A stretch of DNA of 64,000 nucleotides. Origin: Nostoc sp. NMS9 (GTDB lineage: Bacteria > Cyanobacteriota > Cyanobacteriia > Cyanobacteriales > Nostocaceae). Position 1 is the first letter of the stretch. Each line of letters begins with the position of its first letter. Below are positions 33,297 to 42,204 of the stretch, piece by piece. The DNA lies in assembly GCF_017114995.1 (NCBI RefSeq), contig NZ_JABXKL010000026.1:1-64000 (forward strand), in the 5' to 3' direction. The notes under the pieces were generated by a model that did no database searches, had not been told where the DNA came from, and saw only the letters and a program-made list of their open reading frames with translations. The translations under genes and the position numbers were made by a program.

Positions 33297-34898
33297 ATGA
33301 ATTACAATTTTTTCACTAAAAAGAAAACAACTACACCTCAAAATCAACCTATCCCCGGACGAGAAGCAGAAATGGTTCAGGGACGTTCCGGCGGCTGGAT
33401 GTTTGATGCTGGTATTTGGAAAATGCTGCGCCGTTGTTTGTTGGTTGGCACAGCAAAAAGCACTTACTACGCTGGTAAACAGGAATTAACTGAGGATTTT
33501 GTGACAGTTGTCAGACAAGCTGTTGCCGAAAATCCTGGCCGTGTAGCAGAAGAAATTTTGTATGCTAGCGATGGACGCGCCATCAATAACAGTGCGCCTA
33601 TCTTGGCTTTGGTATTGCTCTCTATGGGTGAAGCACCAGAAGCAAAACAGGCGTTTGGTGAAATATTTCCGCAAGTTGTCCGCACTGGTAGCCACTTCTA
33701 CGAATGGCTGAACTACACCAAATCTCTGCGGGGATTTGGCAAAGTAGTCCGGGAAGCTGGTAAAACTTGGCTCTCAAGGGAAGATGTCAAGGGTTTAGCT
33801 TATCAACTGTTGAAATATCAACAGCGTCAAGGCTTCTCCCACCGAGATGCGTTGCGGTTGTTCCATGTCAAACCGCCTACAGAAAATCACCGTCAACTAT
33901 TTGAGTGGGTAGTTAGAGGCTGGGAAGAATTGCCAGCAGATATCCCCTCAGAAGCATTGGCGCAGATTTGGTGGTATGAGTGGCTGAAGCGGAATCCAAC
34001 CCAAACCCATGAAGCTATTTCCCAAGGACGCTTAACCCACGAAATGGCTGCACCAGTGGGCAAAATGGATCAGCTTGCTTGGCAGCTGCTATTTCAGGAA
34101 ATGCCAATAGGTGCAATGTTGCGTAACTTGGGTTCTTTAACTGAACTGGGTGTGTTGCGAACAGATGAAAGTGCCAACTTGCTGCGAGTGGAAGCAGTTC
34201 TTAACAACAAGGAACATCTGCGTAAAGGTCGCATCCATCCAATTGATGTTTTGAAAGCACTCAAAACTTATAAATCTGGTGGAACATTAGGACGCAGTAA
34301 GAAAACTTGGAACCCAGTTCCTCGGATTGTAGACATATTAGAAAAGGCGGTTGAGCTGTCTTTTGATGTTGTGCAACCCACTGGTAAAGTGTTCATGCAC
34401 GCCGTAGACGTTTCTGGTTCTATGGGTAGTATGGTTGCAGATATGGGACTGACTTGCTGTGAAATTGCCACTACAATGGCACTGGTAACAGCAAAAGCAG
34501 AGAAAAACTACATGATTCGTGGTTTTGCTACCGAATTCTGGGAATTAAGTATCACTGCCAAAGATAGTTTTAGTTCTGCGGTTCGCAAAGCTAGCAATCA
34601 AAATTTCGGTGGAACGGATGCGTCTGTAGCTTATGACTGGATGATTAAGAATAAGTTTAAAGCAGATGTAGTCTGCTTTTGGACTGACTCGGAAAGTTGG
34701 GCTGGGTATAAGCATCCAAGTCAAGCGCTGAAGGAGTACCGCAAAAAGGTAAATCCTAACGTCAAGGCGGTGTATGTCACCTTGACACCTTACCAGATTA
34801 CTTTGGTAGATCCTGAAGATTCGCTGTCTTGGGATTTGGCAGGGTTTGACCCAGGTACGCCTCGGATCATCCAGATGCTAGCTACGGGTGAATTGTAG
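33297..34898 (+). CDS. rsr: Ro60/TROVE-domain RNA-binding protein (Rsr orthologue)
   Basis: A 533-residue Ro60 orthologue. Residues 1-355 form the TROVE domain, a ring of HEAT-like helices that binds misfolded RNA ends in its hole and Y RNA on its outer face (GGWMFDAGIWKMLRRCLLVG, then VGTAKSTYYAGKQELTEDF). Residues about 365-530 are a VWA domain with an intact MIDAS, Asp371-x-Ser373-x-Ser375 in AVDVSGSMGS. In Deinococcus and Salmonella, Ro60 works with Y RNA and PNPase in RNA maturation and decay. Here five Y-like RNAs are directly upstream and one is 48 bp downstream. The ATG is preceded by GGGAG at 8 bases. Confidence 0.95.
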   Translation: MNYNFFTKKKTTTPQNQPIPGREAEMVQGRSGGWMFDAGIWKMLRRCLLVGTAKSTYYAGKQELTEDFVTVVRQAVAENPGRVAEEILYASDGRAINNSAPILALVLLSMGEAPEAKQAFGEIFPQVVRTGSHFYEWLNYTKSLRGFGKVVREAGKTWLSREDVKGLAYQLLKYQQRQGFSHRDALRLFHVKPPTENHRQLFEWVVRGWEELPADIPSEALAQIWWYEWLKRNPTQTHEAISQGRLTHEMAAPVGKMDQLAWQLLFQEMPIGAMLRNLGSLTELGVLRTDESANLLRVEAVLNNKEHLRKGRIHPIDVLKALKTYKSGGTLGRSKKTWNPVPRIVDILEKAVELSFDVVQPTGKVFMHAVDVSGSMGSMVADMGLTCCEIATTMALVTAKAEKNYMIRGFATEFWELSITAKDSFSSAVRKASNQNFGGTDASVAYDWMIKNKFKADVVCFWTDSESWAGYKHPSQALKEYRKKVNPNVKAVYVTLTPYQITLVDPEDSLSWDLAGFDPGTPRIIQMLATGEL

Positions 34899-34946
34899 AT
34901 ATTGCTGAAGGGTAAAGGATGAAACACTTTATCCTTCATGCTTCAT

Positions 34947-35054
34947 GGCGGGTTATCCTTGTTCGCAACTTGCCTTTCGGGGCCGAAGAATTTAGGGTTA
35001 TCGGTTACGTCTCCACCATTGTGGGGATTAGCGGGTTCAATCCCCGCACCCGCC
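34947..35054 (+). ncRNA. tRNA-like Y RNA unit 6, without D arm, downstream of Ro60
   Basis: Acceptor stem GGCGGGT/ACCCGCC (7 perfect pairs) and T arm GCGGG-TTCAATC-CCCGC, but no D arm: the acceptor strand runs straight into ATCCTTGTTC. The core GAATTTAGGGTTAT is kept. The hairpin is GCCT-TTCG-GGGC, so a UUCG tetraloop replaces GNRA while the stem pairs are kept. An extra 7-bp hairpin (TCTCCAC/GTGGGGA) precedes the T arm. A T-rich stretch follows (TTTATTTTT), a possible end. Confidence 0.8.
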
Positions 35055-35139
35055 TTTATTTTTGATTCAAATACAGCCCAAGGGAATGGAATTCGCAGGT
35101 TAACAGGTGAACGCATATTTTTTAGAACTAGCTAGACAT

Positions 35140-37884
35140 TCAAGAAAGACGCTGAATGGCATCATTAGCTTGATTGACATACTTATCTATACCCATTGAT
35201 TTAAACAAAGCACTTGCTTTTTGGTAAGCATTGACTGCTTCTGATTTTTCACCGAGTTCAACAAATAAATTTCCTAAGTTATATAAAGCTCGCGCAGCAC
35301 CAATATCACGACCTGTTTGCTCTGACACTTTCAAAGATTCTTTACAGTATTTCAATGCCTGCATATGCAAGAGTTTTCCTAAAAACAAATAAGAATTACT
35401 CAAGTTTAATAAACAATCTGCTTGTAGTTCTGGTTCACCAATTTCCTTTGCTATATCCAAAGATTGCTGAATCAACTCAATAGCTTTTTCAGGCTGATTT
35501 AGTTGATTGTAAACAACACCTAGACTTCCTAAAGCTCTAGCCTCCATAGGCTTATCTCTCATAGATTGAGCAATTTCTAATTGGCGACTATGGCAATCAA
35601 GAACTTTTTGATATTCTCCTAATGCACAGTATGCACCACCTAAATTACCAAGTGTACTAGCCTCTCTTTCAAGATCACCATTGTTTTGTAAGATTTTTAC
35701 TTTTTGTTCTTGGTAATCAATTGCTTCAGAGTATTTTCCTAATGCATAACATACAATGCCTAGATTATTTAATGCATTAGCTTGTTCTTCAGAATCCCCT
35801 ATTATATTTGCAATTTCTAGTTGCTGCTGATGACAATATATAGATTGTTGATAATTCCCTATATCCTGGTAAACAAGACCTAAGTTATTCAATGCAGCAG
35901 CTTCACCTTGTTTATTGCTGATTTCCCTTTCTATCAGTAAAGCTTTTTGAAGAATATTAATTGCTTTTTGGTACTGCCCCATCCGTGTATATATACTGCC
36001 TAAATCAATCATTATTGCTGCCAAACTTAATCGATTTTCTTCATTAGATTCCCAAGCAAATACTAAATTTTCATAAAGTTCCATTTGGATAGAATAATAA
36101 CCTTGTGAATCTAAAAAACCTTTGCATAGACGGAGTGTATCAAAGGCGATTACATACTTTTTCTGTTGGCATAGATGATATATAACTTCTAAGTGAGGCA
36201 TTACATCTTCAAGTTTTTGCCATTCCTCTCCAATTTTTGCTATTGAAGCATAATAAGTAATGATTCTATCTCTCAGTGAATCTTGCTGATTGCCTATCTT
36301 TTGTCTAGCATAATGTAAAACAAAAGGATGAAACTGAAACTGTTGTTCTTCATTGATTACATCCAGTAGAGAACGGCTAGTTAATTCATTTATTGCTTGT
36401 TGTGTTTGCCAATAGTTATTCGGATCTTCTAAATCTTGGGAATTTAAATTTGTCAATACCATGCCCCAAGTGCTAATTTTAACTACATCAAAGCCTTTTA
36501 GTGAGCTTATTTCATCATCACTTAGGGAACCTTGACTAAGCCTATCGTTCAAGATTAACTTTGAAGTTAGTTGATTATTATTCAAAACTACTGTTGCAGC
36601 ATCTTGATTAAATGAACTACGGTAGAGACTAAGACTGAGGAAAAAACATTTTAAATCAGAAGCTAAATTCTCAAAATGTTGCTCTAAAATCCAAACAAAA
36701 AATATCCGTTCTCTATCCCGATAAGGCATAGGTACTTTATTTAAAAGTAAATCAAGTTGTCTAAATCCTATTTTTTCTGCTTCTTTAATGTGATTACCTG
36801 ATTTTAACTTTGATGCCACTAGCCGCAACATCTTGGGGTGTCCGTTGAGATATTTGGAGAAATCTTGAAGTTCCTCATCAGATCCAACAATTCCAAATCT
36901 TTGAAGTAGCCGTGCTCCATTAATTGCTTCTAATCCTTGCAACGGTAGCCAATAGCCATGCCCTTCCATGACTTCAGGTTGAGTTTGGGTTGTCAGTAGC
37001 AATTTACTACCTACTCCATTTTCAATCCAGCGAATAAAAAAGTCTTTATAAATTCCTATAAAATGCCGATCTTGATCTAGTAGGGTTTCTAAGTTATCGA
37101 TTACTAGCAAACATGGGCGCTTTTTTAAAGTGTCTAGCAAAGCAAAAATTAGTTGTTCTGGTTCCCGCAATGCTGCTAACTGTTCTGGAGATGTCCCAGC
37201 CAGTTTCATCAGAGCATTTTGGGCAAATACTGTGAAATCAGTACCTTGTCTGACATCAGCCCAAAACTTTGCCTCGAAATCAGTAGATTCAAACATATAT
37301 GAAGCCAGCCAAGATTTGCCAACTCCACTAAGTCCCTGAATTCCAAGAGTTTTAACTTTAGTATCTACTAACCATGTTTGCAGTTCTTTAATTTCTGCGT
37401 TGCGTCCTTGCCAGTTATCTAGTGTTGGTGGTATTGAAATTAGGTTAGCCGAAGAAATCGGCTTCTGCTCCTGCTGTTGCATTCCCTGGAGAATTCTTAG
37501 AAGTTCAGCAAGATGATTTTCTGGAATAGAATTTGCGATCGCATCCTCACGCCCCACGAAATCAGGATTTTCAGATATCGTTTTATCTTCACTGAAATTT
37601 TCAGTTTGTGGTAAGTCTGAAGTATTTTGATTTAATAACTCAGGCTTGTACTTGGCAAATAAAGAAATCAATTCTGGAAGCTTTGAACGGCGTTCGTCTG
37701 AAAATTCATTATTTAAGCCAAATAACTTACAAATTTCCTCACGATGTTTTCTGACAGTTGATTTCTGAATATGCAAAGAATTAGCGATCGCTTCATCTGT
37801 TTCGTTAGCCAGTAGTTTCAGCAGCACCTCTCGCCGCCTTTCAGTTAAGCGATTAAATACTGCATTGAAATGTTGTTGATTCAT
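35140..37884 (-). CDS. STAND ATPase: HTH, NB-ARC and TPR repeats
   Basis: A signal-transducing ATPase of about 914 residues from the preferred ATG (MNQQHFNAVFNRLTERRREV); the open frame extends 21 codons further. The N-terminus is a LuxR-like helix-turn-helix (LLANETDEAIANSLHIQKST). The NB-ARC module has LGIQGLSGVGKSWLASYMF (Walker A), CLLVIDNLETLL (Walker B) and KLLLTTQTQ (sensor). The C-terminal third has at least six TPRs (AAALNNLGLVYQDIGNYQQ type) as ligand sensor. Such proteins oligomerise on sensing a trigger; here the output is probably transcription or HTH-mediated binding. It is convergent with Ro60 and divergent from the nuclease gene. Confidence 0.88.
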   Translation of the reverse strand: MNQQHFNAVFNRLTERRREVLLKLLANETDEAIANSLHIQKSTVRKHREEICKLFGLNNEFSDERRSKLPELISLFAKYKPELLNQNTSDLPQTENFSEDKTISENPDFVGREDAIANSIPENHLAELLRILQGMQQQEQKPISSANLISIPPTLDNWQGRNAEIKELQTWLVDTKVKTLGIQGLSGVGKSWLASYMFESTDFEAKFWADVRQGTDFTVFAQNALMKLAGTSPEQLAALREPEQLIFALLDTLKKRPCLLVIDNLETLLDQDRHFIGIYKDFFIRWIENGVGSKLLLTTQTQPEVMEGHGYWLPLQGLEAINGARLLQRFGIVGSDEELQDFSKYLNGHPKMLRLVASKLKSGNHIKEAEKIGFRQLDLLLNKVPMPYRDRERIFFVWILEQHFENLASDLKCFFLSLSLYRSSFNQDAATVVLNNNQLTSKLILNDRLSQGSLSDDEISSLKGFDVVKISTWGMVLTNLNSQDLEDPNNYWQTQQAINELTSRSLLDVINEEQQFQFHPFVLHYARQKIGNQQDSLRDRIITYYASIAKIGEEWQKLEDVMPHLEVIYHLCQQKKYVIAFDTLRLCKGFLDSQGYYSIQMELYENLVFAWESNEENRLSLAAIMIDLGSIYTRMGQYQKAINILQKALLIEREISNKQGEAAALNNLGLVYQDIGNYQQSIYCHQQQLEIANIIGDSEEQANALNNLGIVCYALGKYSEAIDYQEQKVKILQNNGDLEREASTLGNLGGAYCALGEYQKVLDCHSRQLEIAQSMRDKPMEARALGSLGVVYNQLNQPEKAIELIQQSLDIAKEIGEPELQADCLLNLSNSYLFLGKLLHMQALKYCKESLKVSEQTGRDIGAARALYNLGNLFVELGEKSEAVNAYQKASALFKSMGIDKYVNQANDAIQRLS

Positions 37885-38014
37885 AACTATTAGCGCATCA
37901 CAATCACAGTACACATCTGTGTACTCGATATAGTTACAAAGACTCACAGCATGTGTATTACTTGTGTACTAGGCTAACGCAAAAGTTGATGTAGTAATTC
38001 ACGACTTACAACTT

Positions 38015-38674
38015 ATGAAATCTACTTACATCAACGGACGATGCTACTATCAAGGCAATGGTGGCGTTCTTCTTCCTGCTGTCACCACAGTTTTAAAAGC
38101 GACACAGCCACCAAAGTCTCTAGCCGCCCTTTCCTATTGGCGCAATAAAGTTGGCGATGCAGAAGCAAATCGAATCGCTGCTAACAGCCGTCGCCGAGGA
38201 AATGCCTTGCACCAGTTGATTAAAGAACACCTGCAAGGTTACTCACCCAAACCTGACAGCAGCCTGATTCAGCCTTACTGGGATAGCGTTCAATCTGTGC
38301 TAAATCAACTTAGCGATGTTCAACTGGTTGAGCAACTTGTGCCTAACTATCAGGAACTTTACGCCGGGAAAGTTGATTTAGTTGCTCGTTACCAAGGTGT
38401 TCCCCATTTAATTGAATGGACTACAGCCGAGGAACCAAAACTAAGAATTGATAAGCTTTATGACAAGCCTTTACAACTAGCTGCTTATGGTGGTGCGATA
38501 AATCGGTATTATAGCGATCGCCTCTTTAACTGCAAAATTAACCATGCTCTGATTGTCGTAGCCTTGCCAGGTGAGGAAGCAGAGATTTTTGAATTTGACC
38601 GTGCAAGGCTAATTCATGTCTGGCATCAATGGCTTAATCGGCTGAATTTTTTCTTCAGTGCAGTTGCTGCATAA
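38015..38674 (+). CDS. PD-(D/E)XK nuclease-like protein (MGME1/RecB-like)
   Basis: A 219-residue protein with features of the RecB/MGME1 exonuclease group: NSRRRGNALHQLIKEHL near residue 57, AGKVDLVARYQGVPHLIEWT near 125, and a QLAAYGGA motif like the QxxxY of RecB-type nucleases. The catalytic pair would be Asp (KVDLV) and Glu (IEWT). The expected Lys of (D/E)xK is Thr here (E-W-T), so activity is uncertain. It lies between two NB-ARC genes and is divergent from the first. Its stop lies in a strong terminator. Confidence 0.7.
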   Translation: MKSTYINGRCYYQGNGGVLLPAVTTVLKATQPPKSLAALSYWRNKVGDAEANRIAANSRRRGNALHQLIKEHLQGYSPKPDSSLIQPYWDSVQSVLNQLSDVQLVEQLVPNYQELYAGKVDLVARYQGVPHLIEWTTAEEPKLRIDKLYDKPLQLAAYGGAINRYYSDRLFNCKINHALIVVALPGEEAEIFEFDRARLIHVWHQWLNRLNFFFSAVAA

Positions 38675-38718
38675 AAGTGCGATCGCCTACGCTCGGCTGG
38701 AAGCGATCGCACTTTTTT
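38673..38718. terminator. Intrinsic terminator built from two HIP1 sites
   Basis: A perfect 14-bp stem, AAAAGTGCGATCGC (38673-38686) against its complement (38703-38716), ends in a T-run. Each arm contains the HIP1 octamer. The A-run before and T-run after make it work in both directions, ending the nuclease gene and possibly the convergent peptidoglycan-binding gene. Confidence 0.85.
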
Positions 38719-38771
38719 ACAAGCACAACACAAAAATTGGATTGCCGATCAATTATTCAACTACCGAATGA

Positions 38772-39617
38772 TTAATTAAACAATTGTCCCAAGAAATTGA
38801 TAATTGGTTTCCAAAAGATACCAGTTAATACATAAGGAGCATATTGCAATAGAGATAAGCTCGGCTTAATTGAAGGCTTTAGCGGTAAATTTTCTAACAG
38901 AAAAGGTACTACACAGGTGAGTCCATACGCAGTTGCTAAAGCAGTAGTGAATTTAGGAGTCTGACCTGGTATAGGACTATAATAAATACCCAATAGGATG
39001 CAACAAATCATCAAAAATTGCTCCCATAAAAACCATGATTGCGGCGACAGAAAATAAATTAACCTCGGAAAGCTTTTATCAATTTTTTGTCGCATTCCCA
39101 GCAGTACTGCCCAAGTCGCTGCCCCAACAATGCCATCATTCTTCAATCCATAAATTCTTTGAAAGCGTTTCACTGCTCTTTCTGTTGCACTGTCAAAATA
39201 GCTAGTAGGTTCTTTTTTCAAAAAGCCTTCATCATAAAGGATAATTTGCAGTTCCTTAACCGCATTCCTTAATTCTGGGGACTTAATTTTTTGATTCCGA
39301 GAAAGTTTTGGGTACAAAAGGCAAGCCCATGTCAGTGGGCCAACCACTCCATCTGCTAGAAGATTATTTCTTTTTTGAAATTCTTTTACTGCCTCGTCTG
39401 TCTCTAAGTCAAATTTACCAGTAATCTCTGCAAGTAAACCTTGAGTTTTTAATCGCTCTTGCAATTCGTTGATTGATTCTTGTACAGATTTTGGTGTAAA
39501 CTCACGGTAAAGTGTCGGAAGTTTATTAAAGACACAGACTTGTTTTTCTTCAGGAAAATAAAGTCGAGCTTGTTTTAAACCAACCAAGATACTTACAGTT
39601 TGAATTAGTTTATTCAT
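38772..39617 (-). CDS. Membrane protein with two peptidoglycan-binding domains
   Basis: A 281-residue protein with two PG_binding_1 repeats (residues about 45-105: TDEAVKEFQKRNNLLADGVV; about 115-170: TERAVKRFQRIYGLKNDGIV), each ending in the usual GPLTW/GAATW. Three hydrophobic segments follow at the C-terminus (EQFLMICCILLGIYYS, ALATAYGLTCVVPFLL, QYAPYVLTGIFW). No cleavable signal peptide is seen. The topology should put the binding domains outside for the protein to touch peptidoglycan. It precedes the second NB-ARC gene divergently. Confidence 0.8.
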   Translation of the reverse strand: MNKLIQTVSILVGLKQARLYFPEEKQVCVFNKLPTLYREFTPKSVQESINELQERLKTQGLLAEITGKFDLETDEAVKEFQKRNNLLADGVVGPLTWACLLYPKLSRNQKIKSPELRNAVKELQIILYDEGFLKKEPTSYFDSATERAVKRFQRIYGLKNDGIVGAATWAVLLGMRQKIDKSFPRLIYFLSPQSWFLWEQFLMICCILLGIYYSPIPGQTPKFTTALATAYGLTCVVPFLLENLPLKPSIKPSLSLLQYAPYVLTGIFWKPIINFLGQLFN

Positions 39618-39784
39618 TCAGTACTCCTTTGTTGTCAGAAGTGAAAACGATAATTCAGCTAGAGTTTTTGGTTGGTTGTCAGGATAGATTTTGCATTTGT
39701 ATGCAGCCTGTTACCAACAATTATGAACTTAGTAATTAGCCTACTAAATTGACCCTAAATAGCGTAATTAACAATGTTAAAAAT

Positions 39785-39850
39785 TTGTTAGTGAAAAATT
39801 ACTAATACAACATGGTAAAAGTTTTGTTAGTTAAAATGTTGCTAACACAA
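39785..39850. promoter_or_regulatory. Two palindromic operator-like sites upstream of NB-ARC gene
   Basis: Two successive imperfect palindromes share half-sites: TTGTTAGTG...TACTAATACAA at 39785-39810 and TTGTTAGTT...TGCTAACACAA at 39824-39850. Centre-to-centre distance is about 40 bp, and surrounding bases are also related, so this is a tandem duplication of a dyad. They sit 33 bp before the start of a gene whose product begins with an HTH-like domain, so autoregulation is plausible. Confidence 0.5.
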
Positions 39851-39882
39851 CATTCAACAACAAAACTAATAGGGTGATATTT

Positions 39883-42204
39883 ATGTCAGATCAGTCAGAG
39901 GGTGGGAATCTGTCTAAAGCTTGGTATCAAAAGGTTTTACAGGATTGGGATATAGATCGTTTACTGACTGATTTGGAGTCTAAAATTCAACAGCGATACA
40001 GGCAAAATTCTAAGAAAGACCTGTTACTTGGGTTGCTATGTGGGTATAGCTTGACAAAGATAAGTCAGGACTTGTACAGAGATAACGCTGGTGTGAGAGT
40101 GGGATTGAGCAATATCTATCGAGATATTGAAACTTTGACAGGAGAACCCGATAACAGCGTCAGATCAAGCAACCTTATTTACATTCTTGAGATACATGGA
40201 TATCGCAGAGGTGTTGCTGCATCTAGTACCGAAAGCACCTCTATTCCCCATAATCTGCCATCACCAACCTACACAGAATTTATTGGGCGCGAGGCAGATA
40301 TGAAAAAGCTACTGGAACGGCTTTTGCCGATGCATGGCGCTCACATGATTACAGTGCATGGCATTGGTGGCGTAGGGAAAACGGCGCTGGTGTTAGCAGC
40401 TGCTTACCTGTGCTTAGAAGCTAGTAACGAAAATAGTTCTGATGCACCTAAATTTGATGCAATTATTTTCACTTCAGCCAAACAACAGGAACTGATTCCC
40501 GATATGATTTTGCAACGGCAGCAAGGACAGCGTAACCTGCGCGAGATTTTTCGGGTGATTGCCAATGCCTTAAACGACTCTACAATTATTCAATCTCCTC
40601 CCAATGACCAATTTGAGCGTGTACGCCAATGTCTTTCTAAACAGCGAACGCTTCTGATTGTGGATAATATGGAGACTATAGAGGACAGGGATGAGGTTAT
40701 AGAATTCTTATACAATTTACCCATTTGCGTCAAAGTAGTAATTACTACCCGCGAACGAATTGCCCTACTGCCAATCAGTCTGCGAAACTTGCCCCTGAAT
40801 GATGGTTTGCAGTTGATTCAGCAACAAGCTGAAGAAAAAGGTATAACTATCCAAGATGAAGACTCTAGCTTGCTCTACGATCGCACTGGGGGAATCCCTC
40901 TCGCTATTGTCTATGCACTCGGTCAAGTATCCAGTGGCTACTCTTTGAACTTTGTATTGGAGCAGTTAGCCTCCGCTACAGGCGATGTGGCTCGTTTTTG
41001 CTTTGAGCAATCAGTGCAAGGTACGAAGGGACAGCCACCACACAAGTTACTCATGTCACTGGCGATTTTTCCTGACGCTCCTATCCAAGCTGCTGTGGCT
41101 GAAGTTGCTGGACTGACATCTGCTCCTGATTCTGTCAGTAATGGCTTGGTACGTTTGCAGCAACTCTCGTTAGTGAATCTGAATCCAGAGACTAAGCGAT
41201 ACGAGATGCTCTCTCTGACTCGTGAGTATGCCTTAGCACAATTAGCTGCTTACCCAGATTTTGAGAAAGAAGCACGGATGCGTTGGGTGAGATGGTATCT
41301 AGATTTTGCTTACAGTTACGGCGGAGAAGATTGGGAAAAATGGATACATTACAACAGGTTAAAGGAAGAGGAGGGAAATCTACGGGCAGTACTTTATTGG
41401 TGTAAAAACCAAGACCATTATGCGGAAGTTAGGGATTTGTGGTTGCTCTTGAACCACTACGCCAATCTCTATGCTTATTGGGACGATCGCCTCGATTGGT
41501 TGCAATGGCTGATAGAACAATCAGAACGACGTGGTGAATGGTCATCTTTAGTAAAATTCATGATCCGCAAAACCTGGCTGCTAATTCGGGAGTGTTCACC
41601 CCAAAGTCTCACACAAGCAGACGAAATATTGCAGCGGGCATGGGTTTTACGCGACCATGCAGATTCATGCGTTCAAGCTGACTTAGCCGAAAATATGGCT
41701 AGACTGCGAATCAGACAGAATAATTATACAGATGCACGCCACTGGCTAATGGTAGAAGAAAAATTGGTGATTGAGGCGAATCTAGACGAGCGAAAGCACA
41801 TCCGCTATTTTATTCCTGTTCTTTATCATCGGGCTGAAATCTTTTATTCAGAAGGTGAATATTTTTTAACCAAGAAGCTATTTCAAGATGTGATGAAAAG
41901 TGCAGAAAAAATTAATTGGCATCGGGTGATTAATTCTGCTCAAAATTGGCTTGCTGATATTGCCATCGAACAAGGCGATCGCGATGAAGCTCAAAAGCTA
42001 TTAATTAAAGGCTTAACTGTCGCCGAAAGTAGCAATAATAAACGGCGTCTAGCTCGTTATCAACGTTCTCTAGCCCGCTGGGAGAGAAGGTGGGGAAGTG
42101 TCCAGAAAGCTTGCCAATTGTCAACTCAGGCTATTAATGGTTTTGAGCAATTGGGAATGACAAGGGATGCACAGGAGATGCAAACTTTACTTGATTGCCC
42201 ATAA
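39883..42204 (+). CDS. STAND ATPase with N-terminal HTH-like domain and NB-ARC
   Basis: I use the ATG at 39883 because an AGGG ribosome site lies 8 bases upstream; the open frame begins three codons earlier at GTG. Residues about 20-105 (LGLLCGYSLTKISQDLYRDN) match the HTH domain common at the start of cyanobacterial NB-ARC proteins linked to VWA/MoxR systems. NB-ARC motifs: VHGIGGVGKTALVLAAAYLC, LLIVDNMETIEDRD, VVITTRERIAL and GIPLAIVYALGQ. Residues about 450-773 are helical TPR-like repeats. Upstream dyads may be its own operators. Confidence 0.88.
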   Translation: MSDQSEGGNLSKAWYQKVLQDWDIDRLLTDLESKIQQRYRQNSKKDLLLGLLCGYSLTKISQDLYRDNAGVRVGLSNIYRDIETLTGEPDNSVRSSNLIYILEIHGYRRGVAASSTESTSIPHNLPSPTYTEFIGREADMKKLLERLLPMHGAHMITVHGIGGVGKTALVLAAAYLCLEASNENSSDAPKFDAIIFTSAKQQELIPDMILQRQQGQRNLREIFRVIANALNDSTIIQSPPNDQFERVRQCLSKQRTLLIVDNMETIEDRDEVIEFLYNLPICVKVVITTRERIALLPISLRNLPLNDGLQLIQQQAEEKGITIQDEDSSLLYDRTGGIPLAIVYALGQVSSGYSLNFVLEQLASATGDVARFCFEQSVQGTKGQPPHKLLMSLAIFPDAPIQAAVAEVAGLTSAPDSVSNGLVRLQQLSLVNLNPETKRYEMLSLTREYALAQLAAYPDFEKEARMRWVRWYLDFAYSYGGEDWEKWIHYNRLKEEEGNLRAVLYWCKNQDHYAEVRDLWLLLNHYANLYAYWDDRLDWLQWLIEQSERRGEWSSLVKFMIRKTWLLIRECSPQSLTQADEILQRAWVLRDHADSCVQADLAENMARLRIRQNNYTDARHWLMVEEKLVIEANLDERKHIRYFIPVLYHRAEIFYSEGEYFLTKKLFQDVMKSAEKINWHRVINSAQNWLADIAIEQGDRDEAQKLLIKGLTVAESSNNKRRLARYQRSLARWERRWGSVQKACQLSTQAINGFEQLGMTRDAQEMQTLLDCP

